From the NCBI GenBank assembly GCA_052386675.1, contig JBQTJX010000038.1, positions 60,219-124,218 of the forward strand: a DNA stretch of 64,000 bases, read 5' to 3'. The notes below the pieces were generated by a model. It made no database searches. It saw only the letters and a list, made by a program, of their open reading frames with translations, and had not been told where the DNA came from. This stretch comes from RBG-16-66-20 sp052386675. GTDB taxonomy: Bacteria > Pseudomonadota > Gammaproteobacteria > Burkholderiales > SG8-39. This document shows, one piece after another, positions 45,128-54,151 of this stretch. A program made the translations under genes and the position numbers. How positions within the stretch are numbered: position 1 is the stretch's first letter; every line of letters begins with the position of its first letter.

Positions 45128-45766
45128 CTATTGCCGGGCGACGATCTTGCCGGGCTTGAGGCCCAGCGCCTGGATCTGCGCCAGCGCCTTGTCTGCCGCT
45201 TGCTGCGAAGAGAACGGGCCGGCGCGAACGCGGATGACCGTGCCCTTGGCCGTGGCGATGGGCTCGGTGTAGTAGGCGATCTTGCCCTGCTTCAACTGAT
45301 CGATGACGCCCGCAGGATCCAGGAACGCCCCCACCGGAATCATGAACGCGCCACCTGCCGGCGCAGCCTGGGGCGCCTTCGCGGGCGCTGCGGCGACCGG
45401 CTTCGCCGCCGGATTTGGTTCGGGCTTCGCCTCGGGCTTGGCGTCAGGCTTCGGCTCAACCCTGGGTTCGGGTTTCGGCTCGGGCTTGGGCTCCGGCTTC
45501 GGATCAGGCCCGGCCTGGACCGCAGGCTCGGCTTTGGCCTCGGGCTTTGCTTCCGGCACCGTGACCGGCTTCGGCGTCACCTTCGGCGTGAAGCCGGTGG
45601 CATCCTCGCCCGGAATGCGCACGCTGACCGGCGGCGGACCCTGGCGCGGCTCGGAATCGAAGATCATCGGCAGCACGATCACCGCGACCAGCACCAGCGC
45701 GATGGCGCCCACCAGACGGCGGCGGCCGCGGCGCTTGAGCGTGCTTACATCTTCGCTGTCAGCCAT
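45128..45766 (-). CDS. SPOR-domain membrane protein (DedD-like)
   Basis: Encodes 212 residues: a basic cytoplasmic start, one membrane helix (about 17-35), a long Lys/Pro/Glu/Ala linker (about 65-135) with repeated PKPE units, and a C-terminal SPOR domain (about 138-212; FMIPVGAFLDPAGVIDQLKQ). SPOR domains bind denuded peptidoglycan at the division septum. It lies in the folC-dedD-cvpA-purF order known from E. coli, so it is probably DedD. Confidence 0.88.
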   Translation of the reverse strand: MADSEDVSTLKRRGRRRLVGAIALVLVAVIVLPMIFDSEPRQGPPPVSVRIPGEDATGFTPKVTPKPVTVPEAKPEAKAEPAVQAGPDPKPEPKPEPKPEPRVEPKPDAKPEAKPEPNPAAKPVAAAPAKAPQAAPAGGAFMIPVGAFLDPAGVIDQLKQGKIAYYTEPIATAKGTVIRVRAGPFSSQQAADKALAQIQALGLKPGKIVARQ

Positions 45767-47048
45767 CGGAGGAGATTTCTGGTTCTCTGCTGTGCGCCAT
45801 CGCCTCGGCGACGGTCAGGAAGGATCCGAACACCACGATTTTATCACTCTCGCCTGCTTCGCCCCGTGCCGCGGCCACCGCCTCCGCCACAGAACGATGC
45901 CGCACCGCCGGCGCCGCCACGCCAGCGGCCCGCAGCGCCCGCTCCAGCGCATCCGCATCGGCGCCGCGAGGCGCACCCAGGGTCGCGAAATGCCAGCGCG
46001 TGATTCTCCCCGCCATCGCGCGCAGTACGCCCTCGATGTCCTTGTCGCGCAACATGCCCAGCACCGCAATGGTTTCCGGAGAAAAACCGCTCGCGCCCAG
46101 GTTCTCCGCCAGCACGCCGGCCGCCTCCGGATTGTGGGCGACATCCAGCACCACCTGCGGCCGGCCGGGCAGCACCTGGAACCGGCCGGGCAAGGTCACT
46201 TCGGCCAATCCGCGGCGCACGTCCTGCATCGCCACGGGGAGCCGCTCGCGCAGCGTTTCCAGCGCCGCCAGCGCCGCACTGGCGTTGCGCAGCTGCATTG
46301 CGCCGCGCAGCGCCGGGTGCGCGAGCGTCATGCGCCTGCCTTCCGGGGACTCGAACGCCCATTGCGCCCCTTCGGCGTGGTAACGGAAGTCACGACCGAT
46401 GAGAAGCAGGCGCGCGCCCGCCGCCGCCGCGGCATCAAGCACGCTTTGCGGTGGATGCGGATCGGCGACAACCGCGGGCCGCCCGGCGCGGAAGATGCCC
46501 GCCTTCTCGCGGCCGATCGCCTCGCGCGTGCCGCCGAGGTAATCCACGTGGTCGATGCCGATGCTGGTGAGCACCGCGCAATCGGCGTCGAACACATTTA
46601 CCGCGTCCAGCCGCCCGCCCAGGCCCACTTCCAGCACCAGGGCGTCGGGCTTCTCGCGCGCGAACAACCAGGCCGCCGCGAGCGTGCCGAATTCGAAATA
46701 GGTCAGCGCGATGTCGCTGCGTGCCGCCTCCACTGCCGCGAAGCCTTCGGCGAGCGCCTCGTCAGTCGCCTCGGCACCCGCGACGCGGACGCGCTCGTTG
46801 TAGCGCAGCAGGTGCGGCGAGCTGTAGAGGCCGGTGCGGTAGCCCGCGGCGCGCAGGATGGCCTCCAGCATGGCGCAGGTCGAGCCCTTGCCGTTGGTGC
46901 CGCCGACGACGATGACCGGGCAGTCGGAGGCGAGGCCCATGTTCCGGCGCACCGCCTCGACGCGGTCCAGCCCGAGCGCGATGGACCGCGGGTGCTGGCG
47001 CTCGACGTAGTGCAGCCAGTCCCCGAGCGAGCGCGCGGCTGCGGGCAC
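45759..47048 (-). CDS. folC: Folylpolyglutamate synthase / dihydrofolate synthase
   Basis: Encodes 429 residues of the Mur-ligase-like family, with the P-loop VVGGTNGKGSTCAM, YSSPHLLRYNERVRV, LEVGLGGRLDAVN and DVAHNPEA. It adds glutamate to folates. The GTG at 47048 begins one base after the accD stop and gives the normal family length; the longer frame up to 47231 translates antisense-like sequence through accD. Confidence 0.94.
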   Translation of the reverse strand: MPAAARSLGDWLHYVERQHPRSIALGLDRVEAVRRNMGLASDCPVIVVGGTNGKGSTCAMLEAILRAAGYRTGLYSSPHLLRYNERVRVAGAEATDEALAEGFAAVEAARSDIALTYFEFGTLAAAWLFAREKPDALVLEVGLGGRLDAVNVFDADCAVLTSIGIDHVDYLGGTREAIGREKAGIFRAGRPAVVADPHPPQSVLDAAAAAGARLLLIGRDFRYHAEGAQWAFESPEGRRMTLAHPALRGAMQLRNASAALAALETLRERLPVAMQDVRRGLAEVTLPGRFQVLPGRPQVVLDVAHNPEAAGVLAENLGASGFSPETIAVLGMLRDKDIEGVLRAMAGRITRWHFATLGAPRGADADALERALRAAGVAAPAVRHRSVAEAVAAARGEAGESDKIVVFGSFLTVAEAMAHSREPEISSDG

Positions 47049-47049
47049 C

Positions 47050-47919
47050 TCAGGACGACAGGTCGGGCGGCCTGCGCAGCAGCATCGCCAGCAGGGTGTG
47101 CAACTGCTCGCGCAGCATGCGACGGTCCACGATGAGGTCGATGGCGCCTTTTTCCAGCAGGAACTCGGCGCGCTGGAAGCCCTCGGGCAGCTTCTGGCGC
47201 ACGGTCTGCTCGATGACACGCGGGCCGGCAAAGCCGATCAGGGCCTTGGGCTCGGCGATGACGACGTCGCCCAGCATGGCGAAGCTGGCCGACACCCCGC
47301 CCATGGTGGGATCGGTGAGGACAGTGATGAACGGCAGGCGCCGCGCGCCCAACTCGGTCAGCGACGCGGTGGTCTTGGCCATCTGCGCCAGCGACAGCAG
47401 GCCTTCCTGCATGCGCGCGCCGCCGGTGGCGGTGAAGCACAGGAACGGCAGCTTCTGGTCGATGGCGAGGCGCACGCCGCGCACGAAGCGTTCACCCACC
47501 ACCGATCCCATGGAGCCGCCCATGAACTCGAACTCGAACACCGCGACCACGACGCCCAGGGACTTGATGGCGCCCTGCATGACGACCAGGGCATCGGTCT
47601 CGCCGGTGGCCAACTGGGCTTCCTCGAGGCGATCGGGATACTTCTTGGAGTCGCGGAACTTCAGGCTGTCCACCGGCAGCACCTCGGCGCCAATCTCGAA
47701 GCGGCCCTCCGGATCGAGCAGCGCATCGAGGCGCGCGCGGGCGCCGATGCGCTGATGGTCGCCGCATTTCGGGCAGACGTTCTGGTTCTTCTCCAGGTCT
47801 GTGCTGTAGAGCACCGCGCTGCAGGCAGGGCACTTGGTCCAGAGGCCCTCCGGGACCGTTTTCTTCGGCCCGGTGCCGCGCTGGATCTTCGGCGGCAGCA
47901 GCTTCTGGAGCCAGCTCAT
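47050..47919 (-). CDS. accD: Acetyl-CoA carboxylase carboxyltransferase subunit beta
   Basis: Encodes 289 residues: an N-terminal four-cysteine zinc finger (CPACSAVLY ... CPKCGDH) and the crotonase-like core (GGSMGSVVGERF, GGARMQEGLLSL, PTMGGVSASFAMLGD). It transfers carboxyl from biotin to acetyl-CoA in fatty acid synthesis, with AccA elsewhere. It is 12 bases after trpA, a conserved trpA-accD-folC order. Confidence 0.97.
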   Translation of the reverse strand: MSWLQKLLPPKIQRGTGPKKTVPEGLWTKCPACSAVLYSTDLEKNQNVCPKCGDHQRIGARARLDALLDPEGRFEIGAEVLPVDSLKFRDSKKYPDRLEEAQLATGETDALVVMQGAIKSLGVVVAVFEFEFMGGSMGSVVGERFVRGVRLAIDQKLPFLCFTATGGARMQEGLLSLAQMAKTTASLTELGARRLPFITVLTDPTMGGVSASFAMLGDVVIAEPKALIGFAGPRVIEQTVRQKLPEGFQRAEFLLEKGAIDLIVDRRMLREQLHTLLAMLLRRPPDLSS

Positions 47920-47931
47920 GGGGTCATGGCC

Positions 47932-48747
47932 TCAGGCGGCCTTGGCCGGCGGCTGGTCGAGGGCGGCGCGGATCGGCGAGAGCAGCGCCTTGACGCGCGC
48001 CGGCGCCTCGCCGGGCCCGGCGCTCTCGATTTCCTGCACGATGCGGGTGCCGATGATCACGGCGTCGGCGAACTGCGCGATGGCACGCGCGGAATCCGCG
48101 TCCTTGATGCCGAAGCCGACGCCGATCGGCAAGTCGGAGGCGGCGCGCAGGCGCGGCAGTTGCGCCGCGATGTCCGCGACGTCGGCGGCCTTGACCCCGG
48201 TGACGCCCTTAAGCGAGACATAGTACAGATAGCCGGTGCCTGCGCGCGCCACTTCCCGGATGCGCGCATCGGTGGAGGTCGGCGCGAGAAGGAAGATGCA
48301 GTCGATGCCCGCGCGACCGCACAGGTCGGCGAAGGGCCCGCATTCCTCGGGAGGGTAGTCCACCACGATGACGCCATCCACGCCGGCCGCCTTCGCTCCG
48401 ACGACGAACTTCTCCACGCCCATGGCTTCGATCGGATTGGCGTAGCCCATCAGCACCACCGGCGTCGTCGGGTCCTTCTGGCGGAACTGCGTCACCATGC
48501 TCAGCACGTCGCCCAGGCCAACGCCATTTTTCAGCGCGCGTTCCGAGGAACGCTGGATCGCCGGGCCGTCGGCCATGGGATCGGAGAACGGCACGCCGAT
48601 TTCCAGTATGTCGCTGCCCGCCGCCACCATGGCGTGCAGCAGCGGCACGGTGCTCTCGGGCAGGGGGTCGCCAGCGGTGAGAAACGGGACGAGCGCCTTG
48701 CGCCCGGCGGCCTTCAGATCAGCGAAGCGCCCGGCGATGCGCGACAT
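47932..48747 (-). CDS. trpA: Tryptophan synthase alpha chain
   Basis: Encodes 271 residues with the catalytic Glu in LEIGVPFSDPMADGP and Asp in VIVVDYPPEE, both on the expected barrel strands. It cleaves indole-glycerol phosphate and channels indole to TrpB. The ATG shares its A with the trpB stop (TGATG). Confidence 0.97.
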   Translation of the reverse strand: MSRIAGRFADLKAAGRKALVPFLTAGDPLPESTVPLLHAMVAAGSDILEIGVPFSDPMADGPAIQRSSERALKNGVGLGDVLSMVTQFRQKDPTTPVVLMGYANPIEAMGVEKFVVGAKAAGVDGVIVVDYPPEECGPFADLCGRAGIDCIFLLAPTSTDARIREVARAGTGYLYYVSLKGVTGVKAADVADIAAQLPRLRAASDLPIGVGFGIKDADSARAIAQFADAVIIGTRIVQEIESAGPGEAPARVKALLSPIRAALDQPPAKAA

Positions 48748-49946
48748 CAGAGCTTGATCCCCATCCGGTCGGCGACGGTCTGCATGTCCTTGTCGCCGCG
48801 CCCGGAAAGATTGACCAGCAGCGCCTTGTCCTTCGCCATCGAGGGCGCGATCTTGGCGGCATAGGCCACCGCATGCGCCGACTCCAGAGCCGGGATGATT
48901 CCCTCCAGCCGGCACAGGTCGCTGAAGCCCTTGAGCGCCTCGTCATCGGTGATGCTGACGTACTCGGCGCGGTGCTGGTCCTTCAGCCAGGCGTGCTCCG
49001 GGCCGACGCCGGGATAGTCCAGGCCGGCGGACACCGAATGCGTCTCGGTGATCTGCCCGTTCGCGTCCTGCAGCAGGTAGGTCCGGTTGCCGTGCAGCAC
49101 CCCGGGGGTGCCGGCGCTCAGCGACGCCGCATGCCTGCCGGTGGACAGGCCTTCCCCGGCGGCCTCGACGCCGATCAGGCGGACGCCCTCATCCTTGATG
49201 TACGGGTAGAAGATGCCCATGGCATTGGAGCCGCCGCCGACGCAGGCAATGACCGCGTCCGGCTGGCGCCCGATCATCTCCGGCATCTGCACCTTGCATT
49301 CCTCGCCGATCACCGACTGGAAATCGCGCACCATCATCGGGTACGGGTGCGGGCCGGCCACCGTGCCGATGATGTAGTAGGTGTCCTCGACGTTGGTCAC
49401 CCAGTCGCGCATGGCCTCGTTGAGCGCGTCCTTCAGCGTTTTCGAGCCCGACTCCACCGGCACCACCCCGGCGCCCAGCAGCTTCATGCGGTAGACGTTC
49501 TGCGCCTGGCGCCTGACGTCCTCCGAGCCCATGTAGACGACGCAGGTCATGCCAAAGCGCGCCGCCACCGTGGCCGAGGCCACGCCGTGCATCCCGGCGC
49601 CGGTCTCGGCGATGACGCGCTTCTTGCCCATGTGGCGGGCGAGCAGCGCCTGGCCGATAGTGTTGTTGATCTTGTGCGCGCCGGTGTGGTTCAGGTCCTC
49701 GCGCTTGAGGAATATCTGCGCGCCGCCCAGCAGCTGCGACCAGCGCCTGGCGTGGTAGACCGGGCTCGGCCGACCGACGTAGTGCTTGAGTTCATAGTGG
49801 AACTCGGCCATGAAGGCCGGATCGCGCCTGCAGCGCTCATAAGCCTCGCGCAGCTCGTCCAGGGCATGGCTCAGGGTCTCGGCGACGAACACCCCGCCAT
49901 AGGGGCCGAAGTGGCCGCGCGGATCGGGCAAGTCATACATCTGCAT
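48747..49946 (-). CDS. trpB: Tryptophan synthase beta chain
   Basis: Encodes 399 residues. The PLP lysine is in HTGAHKINN, the phosphate-binding GGGSNAMG loop and LLVNLSGRGDKD are present. It condenses indole with serine. The ATG at 49946 follows GAGG with six-base spacing and overlaps the trpF 3' end by 14 bases. Confidence 0.97.
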   Translation of the reverse strand: MQMYDLPDPRGHFGPYGGVFVAETLSHALDELREAYERCRRDPAFMAEFHYELKHYVGRPSPVYHARRWSQLLGGAQIFLKREDLNHTGAHKINNTIGQALLARHMGKKRVIAETGAGMHGVASATVAARFGMTCVVYMGSEDVRRQAQNVYRMKLLGAGVVPVESGSKTLKDALNEAMRDWVTNVEDTYYIIGTVAGPHPYPMMVRDFQSVIGEECKVQMPEMIGRQPDAVIACVGGGSNAMGIFYPYIKDEGVRLIGVEAAGEGLSTGRHAASLSAGTPGVLHGNRTYLLQDANGQITETHSVSAGLDYPGVGPEHAWLKDQHRAEYVSITDDEALKGFSDLCRLEGIIPALESAHAVAYAAKIAPSMAKDKALLVNLSGRGDKDMQTVADRMGIKL

Positions 49947-50553
49947 CTCTGACCTCGGTGATGAAGGCGGCGATCCGGGCCGCGTCCTTGATCCCCTTGG
50001 CGGATTCCACACCGCTGGAAACATCCACCGCCCAGGGCCGCACGGCGCGAATCGCTTCGCGCACGTTCGCGCTCGTCAGCCCGCCCGACAGGATCAGGGG
50101 CCGGCCGAGATTCCGCGGCACGAGGGACCATTCGAAGCGCTCGCCGGTGCCGCCGTACTGTTCCACGTAGGCGTCGGCGAGCCAGCCGCTCGCACCCGAA
50201 AACGGGCGCCAGTATTCTAGCAAATCAACCCCTTGCCTCACCCGGCAGGTCTTCACGTAAGGCAGGCCGAAAGACCCGCAGTAAGCCGGGGATTCCTCGC
50301 CGTGGAACTGCAGCGCATCGGGCCGCACCTCCTCGAGCACGCGGCGCACGTCCGCGTCGGGCGCGTTGACGAACAGCGCCACAGTGGTGACAAACGGCGG
50401 CGCGGCGTGGCGCAGCGCGCGGGCGCGCGCCAGGGACAGGAAGCGCGGGCTGGGCGGGTAGAACACCAGGCCGATCGCGTCCGCGCCCGCATCGGCCGCC
50501 GCGTCGAGATCCTGCTCGCGCGTGATGCCGCAGATCTTTACCCGGGTGCGCAT
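49933..50553 (-). CDS. trpF: Phosphoribosylanthranilate isomerase
   Basis: Encodes 206 residues with KICGITR (catalytic Cys8), LQFHGEE and the C-terminal LSGGLTSANV ... VDVSSGVESAKGIKD barrel signatures. It catalyses the Amadori step of tryptophan synthesis. Its ATG shares the A of the truA stop (TGATG). The earlier trp genes (trpE, G, D, C) are not in this window. Confidence 0.96.
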   Translation of the reverse strand: MRTRVKICGITREQDLDAAADAGADAIGLVFYPPSPRFLSLARARALRHAAPPFVTTVALFVNAPDADVRRVLEEVRPDALQFHGEESPAYCGSFGLPYVKTCRVRQGVDLLEYWRPFSGASGWLADAYVEQYGGTGERFEWSLVPRNLGRPLILSGGLTSANVREAIRAVRPWAVDVSSGVESAKGIKDAARIAAFITEVRDADV

Positions 50554-51362
50554 CAGGCCTCCAGCAGCAGAGCCAGCGCGTCCCGGCGACGCTCCGGCAG
50601 GCCCCAGCGCGTCTCGTATTCCACCGCCTCCAGGTACAGCCCATCCGGGGCAAAGGTAGGCGCGGCCCGCGACCGGTCGCGGGATTCCAGCACTTCCCCT
50701 GCCCAGCCCGGGGCATGGCGCCCCTTGCCCACGTAGACAAGCGTGCCGACGATGTTGCGCACCATGTGGTGCAGGAACGCGTTCGCCCTGACCACGATGT
50801 CGATGCGCTCCACGTCGCGCTCGACAGAGATCGCATGCACCGTGCGCACCGGGCTCTTCGCCTGGCACTCCGCGGAGCGAAACGCGGTGAAGTCGTGCTC
50901 CCCGACCAAGTGCGCGGCCGCCTGGCGCATGGCCTCCTCATCCAGCGGCGCGTGATGCCAGCCCGCATGGCGCGCCGCGAGTGCGGGCCGCACCGGACGA
51001 TTGATCAATACGTAACGATAGGTGCGCGCATACGCCCCGTAGCGGGCATGGAAACCGGGATCGACCCTGTGCGACCACAGCACCGCGACCGACTCGGGCA
51101 GCAGCGCGTTGACGCCGCGCACCCAGGCCCCGTCGGGACGCTCCGCCTCCGTATCGAAATGCACCACCTGGCCCCGCGCGTGAACGCCGCGGTCGGTGCG
51201 GCCGGCGCAGGTGACCGCGACCGGCGCGGCGGCGATCACCGACAGCGCCGATTGCAGCGTGTCCTGGACGGTGCCGCCGCCGGGCTGCGTCTGCCAACCC
51301 AGGAAGCGGCTGCCGTCGTATTCGACGCCGAGTGCGATGCGGATGGAAGAGCTGGTCGCCAT
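50553..51362 (-). CDS. truA: tRNA pseudouridine(38-40) synthase
   Basis: Encodes 269 residues with the catalytic Asp in CAGRTDRGVHARGQVVHF and the later FLHHMVRNIVGTLV motif. It modifies anticodon-arm uridines. The ATG at 51362 comes directly after a terminator T-run and has no ribosome site, so expression may need readthrough of the terminator. Confidence 0.95.
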   Translation of the reverse strand: MATSSSIRIALGVEYDGSRFLGWQTQPGGGTVQDTLQSALSVIAAAPVAVTCAGRTDRGVHARGQVVHFDTEAERPDGAWVRGVNALLPESVAVLWSHRVDPGFHARYGAYARTYRYVLINRPVRPALAARHAGWHHAPLDEEAMRQAAAHLVGEHDFTAFRSAECQAKSPVRTVHAISVERDVERIDIVVRANAFLHHMVRNIVGTLVYVGKGRHAPGWAGEVLESRDRSRAAPTFAPDGLYLEAVEYETRWGLPERRRDALALLLEA

Positions 51363-51363
51363 A

Positions 51364-51397
51364 AAGAAAAAGCCGCGGTCGCTTGCGCGCCGCGGCT
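51364..51397 (-). terminator. Intrinsic terminator between fimV and truA
   Basis: Minus strand: a perfect 8-bp stem AGCCGCGG/CCGCGGCT (51397-51390 and 51378-51371) with an 11-base loop, followed by TTTTTCTTT (51371-51363). It lies right after the fimV stop and ends at the truA start codon. Confidence 0.85.
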
Positions 51398-51418
51398 TCG
51401 TCGGGTCGCGTCCGCGCG

Positions 51419-54004
51419 TCAGCCCAGGTTGCCGAGCATCTGCCTGGCCTGCGCCTGCTGCGCGGCATCGCCGTCGCGTACCACTTCGTTCAGCAGTTCG
51501 CGGGCGCCGTCCTTGTCGCCCATTTCCTCGTAGGCCTTGGCGAGATCGAGCTTGGTGGCCAGTTCCTGCCACTTCGCATCCCCGCCGGCGCCGCCGATGT
51601 CCAGGCTGAGGCCGCCGATGTCCAGGCCACCGTCCGCCTTCGCGTCAGCCGGCTTGTCACCGCCCAGGTCCAGGTTCAGGTCGAAATCCATCGCTACCGT
51701 GGCGTCCGGATCCGCCGCCGGCTTGGGCGCTTCTGCCTTGGGCATTGCGCCCAGGTTCAGGCCGCCAACGATGGTCTTGTCGAGATCGAAATCGAGTCCT
51801 GAGGACGCCGCCTTGGTTTCGCCGGAATCGAGCACCAGCGTGCCACCGGGCGCGAAATCGGTCTTCTCCCCGTCACCACCGCCAAGGTCGAAATCCAGCG
51901 GCGCCGTGGTGTCGGACCTGGGCGCTTCCGCCGCAGGTTCCGCAGCGCCACCGCCAATGTCGAAGTCCAGTGCGGGCGCGGCCGACGCCGGCGCCGCGGC
52001 TTCGGCAGGCGCACCGGCGGCGCCGCTGCCATAGAGGCCGTTGTCCGGATCGATCGAATGGCCCAGCGCCATCGCCTTATCCCACTCCGGACCGCTGCTG
52101 CCGGTCAGGGACTTCACCTTCAGCGCGGATTGCTCGAAGGCCTTCACGTCGCGCTGGTTGGCATAGATCTCGAGCAGCTTGACGTGCACCGGGACGCGGC
52201 TGGCGTCCTTGGCAAGCGCTTCCTTGAGAATTTCCTCGGCCTGGGCGTTGCGGCCATACGCCATGTAGACGTCCGCCTCCGCGATCGGATCCACTTCATC
52301 CGATTCAGCCGCGCCGACACTGGGGGACTCGACCGACGACGCTTCCGACAAGCCCGGTTCCGGCGGAGCCGCCGCCGCGGATGTAGCCCCGGGCGCAGGC
52401 TGGCCGGCGCCAAACACCGAGCCTGCGGCGCCGCCGCTCGCGGCGCCAAGAACGCTGTCCTGGAACTGGCTGCTCTGGCCGGCCTTCTTCTTCTTCCACG
52501 CCCAGGTTCCGTAGCCAGCCAGCAACAGGAGCACGCCAGCGAGTCCACCACCCGAGACCGGATCGGTGACAAAGCTCAGCATCTCGTCGACGAGGTCGGG
52601 TTCCGGCGGCGGCGGCGCTTTCGCAGGCGCCTTGGCCTTCTTCGCGTCGGCGGCCGCTGGCTTGGCCGGGGCCGGCGCTTTCGGTGCCTCCGCGGCCTTG
52701 GGCGTGTCTGCTTTGGGCGCTTCCGCTGCCGGTTTCGCCGGCTCAGGCGCGGGCTTGGGCGCTTCCGCAACGGGCTTGGCGGGCTCGGGAGCCGGCTTGG
52801 GCGCCGCTGCCGCGGGCTTGGGAGCTTCCACCGCAGGTTTCGCCGGTTCGGGCGTGGCTGGCGCCACGGGGGCAGGCTTGGCGCCCGCCTTCCTCTCCAG
52901 ATCCGCCAACTGCTGGTTCTTCATCTCGACCAGCTTCTGCAGGTCAGTGACGTTTTTCTCCAGGTCGCCGATCCGCGACTGCTGCTCCCTCAGGGCGCGG
53001 TCGCGCGCGACGCGGTCGTCATCGCGAGCGGCTTTCGACGCCGGCGCGCCTGGCTTCGCGGGGTCCGCCTTGGACAGCGTGAGCTGGTCCTTTTGCCCGG
53101 CGACGGCCGGCGCCTCAGGCTTGGGCGCGATGCGGCCGGTGACCTCGCGCGCGGGGGCGGTGGCGGGCGCAGGCGAGGCCGCGACGATGCCGGCCAGCTT
53201 CTGCCGGTACTGCGCAAACTCCGACATCTGGGACTTCACCAGCCCGTTTGCGTCCGCCGCGTCAACCGCGCTGATGGCGTCGCGATCAGGAATGGCGAGG
53301 ATGCGGCCGGCGCGGACCAGGTTGATATTGCCGCGGATGAATGCGTCCTGGTTGGCCCGGTATAGCGCGATCAGCATCTGGTTCAGCGTGACGCCGTCGG
53401 GCTTGTTGGCGCGCGCGATCGCGCCGAGCGTTTCGCCCTTCTTTACTTCATAGGTCGTCGCGCCCTTGCCGGCGGGCGCGGCAATGATCGGGCGCGCCTC
53501 GATGCGCGGCGCTGCGGCCGCCGGGGCCGCGACGCCTGGCGCCGGCCTGGAGGCCGGGGCGGCCGCCGGCTGTGGGGCGGGGGCGGGCGCCTTGTACTCG
53601 GGCGGATCGAGCAGGAACGTGTATTCGCGCACCAGGCGGCCGGTCGACCATTGCAACTCGATCAGCACGTCAAGGAACGGCTCGTTGACGGCTTGCGCCG
53701 AACGCAGCCGGATGTAGGGCTTGCCGCCGCGGCGCTCGATGGCGAAGCGCAGGCCGATGAGCGCCGGGCTCATCTCCATGCCCGCCTGCTTGAAGGCCTC
53801 GGGCGTCGCCAGGCGCGCCGTCAGCGAATCTTCCTCTCCCGGCTGCAGGGAGACGATCTCAATTTCCGCGTTTAGGGGCTGGCCGAGCGCAGACGTGACC
53901 GCCAGCCTGCCAAGCCCCGCCGAATGAGACAGCAGCGGCGCGAGCAAAAGAAGCGCGGCCGCGGCTAGCCGGATCCCGGTGACCGATTTACCCACTGGCA
54001 CCAC
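51419..54004 (-). CDS. fimV: FimV-like peptidoglycan-binding hub protein
   Basis: Encodes 861 residues: signal peptide (about 1-29), the FimV N-terminal domain (GLGRLAVTSALGQPLNAEIE), a LysM domain (about 185-245, TYEVKKGETLGAIARANKPD), a coiled coil (about 330-370), a long Pro/Ala/Lys/Glu linker, a membrane helix (GGLAGVLLLLAGYGTWAW), an acidic cytoplasmic region with repeated FDFDLGGG-like units, and the C-terminal FimV/TPR domain ending ARQMLGNLG. FimV organises polar structures and type IV pili in Pseudomonas. The start is GTG at 54004. Confidence 0.9.
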   Translation of the reverse strand: MVPVGKSVTGIRLAAAALLLLAPLLSHSAGLGRLAVTSALGQPLNAEIEIVSLQPGEEDSLTARLATPEAFKQAGMEMSPALIGLRFAIERRGGKPYIRLRSAQAVNEPFLDVLIELQWSTGRLVREYTFLLDPPEYKAPAPAPQPAAAPASRPAPGVAAPAAAAPRIEARPIIAAPAGKGATTYEVKKGETLGAIARANKPDGVTLNQMLIALYRANQDAFIRGNINLVRAGRILAIPDRDAISAVDAADANGLVKSQMSEFAQYRQKLAGIVAASPAPATAPAREVTGRIAPKPEAPAVAGQKDQLTLSKADPAKPGAPASKAARDDDRVARDRALREQQSRIGDLEKNVTDLQKLVEMKNQQLADLERKAGAKPAPVAPATPEPAKPAVEAPKPAAAAPKPAPEPAKPVAEAPKPAPEPAKPAAEAPKADTPKAAEAPKAPAPAKPAAADAKKAKAPAKAPPPPEPDLVDEMLSFVTDPVSGGGLAGVLLLLAGYGTWAWKKKKAGQSSQFQDSVLGAASGGAAGSVFGAGQPAPGATSAAAAPPEPGLSEASSVESPSVGAAESDEVDPIAEADVYMAYGRNAQAEEILKEALAKDASRVPVHVKLLEIYANQRDVKAFEQSALKVKSLTGSSGPEWDKAMALGHSIDPDNGLYGSGAAGAPAEAAAPASAAPALDFDIGGGAAEPAAEAPRSDTTAPLDFDLGGGDGEKTDFAPGGTLVLDSGETKAASSGLDFDLDKTIVGGLNLGAMPKAEAPKPAADPDATVAMDFDLNLDLGGDKPADAKADGGLDIGGLSLDIGGAGGDAKWQELATKLDLAKAYEEMGDKDGARELLNEVVRDGDAAQQAQARQMLGNLG

Positions 54005-54151
54005 CCTGAATGGTCTTTTTTGGACTGACTACCATAACATCATGACGTTAGGCCTGCAACCTGAGAGATCTTCTCGATTTTGCCGCTGTACGTCCTTGCC
54101 CTGCAAGGAAATTCCGCGCCGCGGCACCGACGTTCCAGCACGCCTTGCCGT

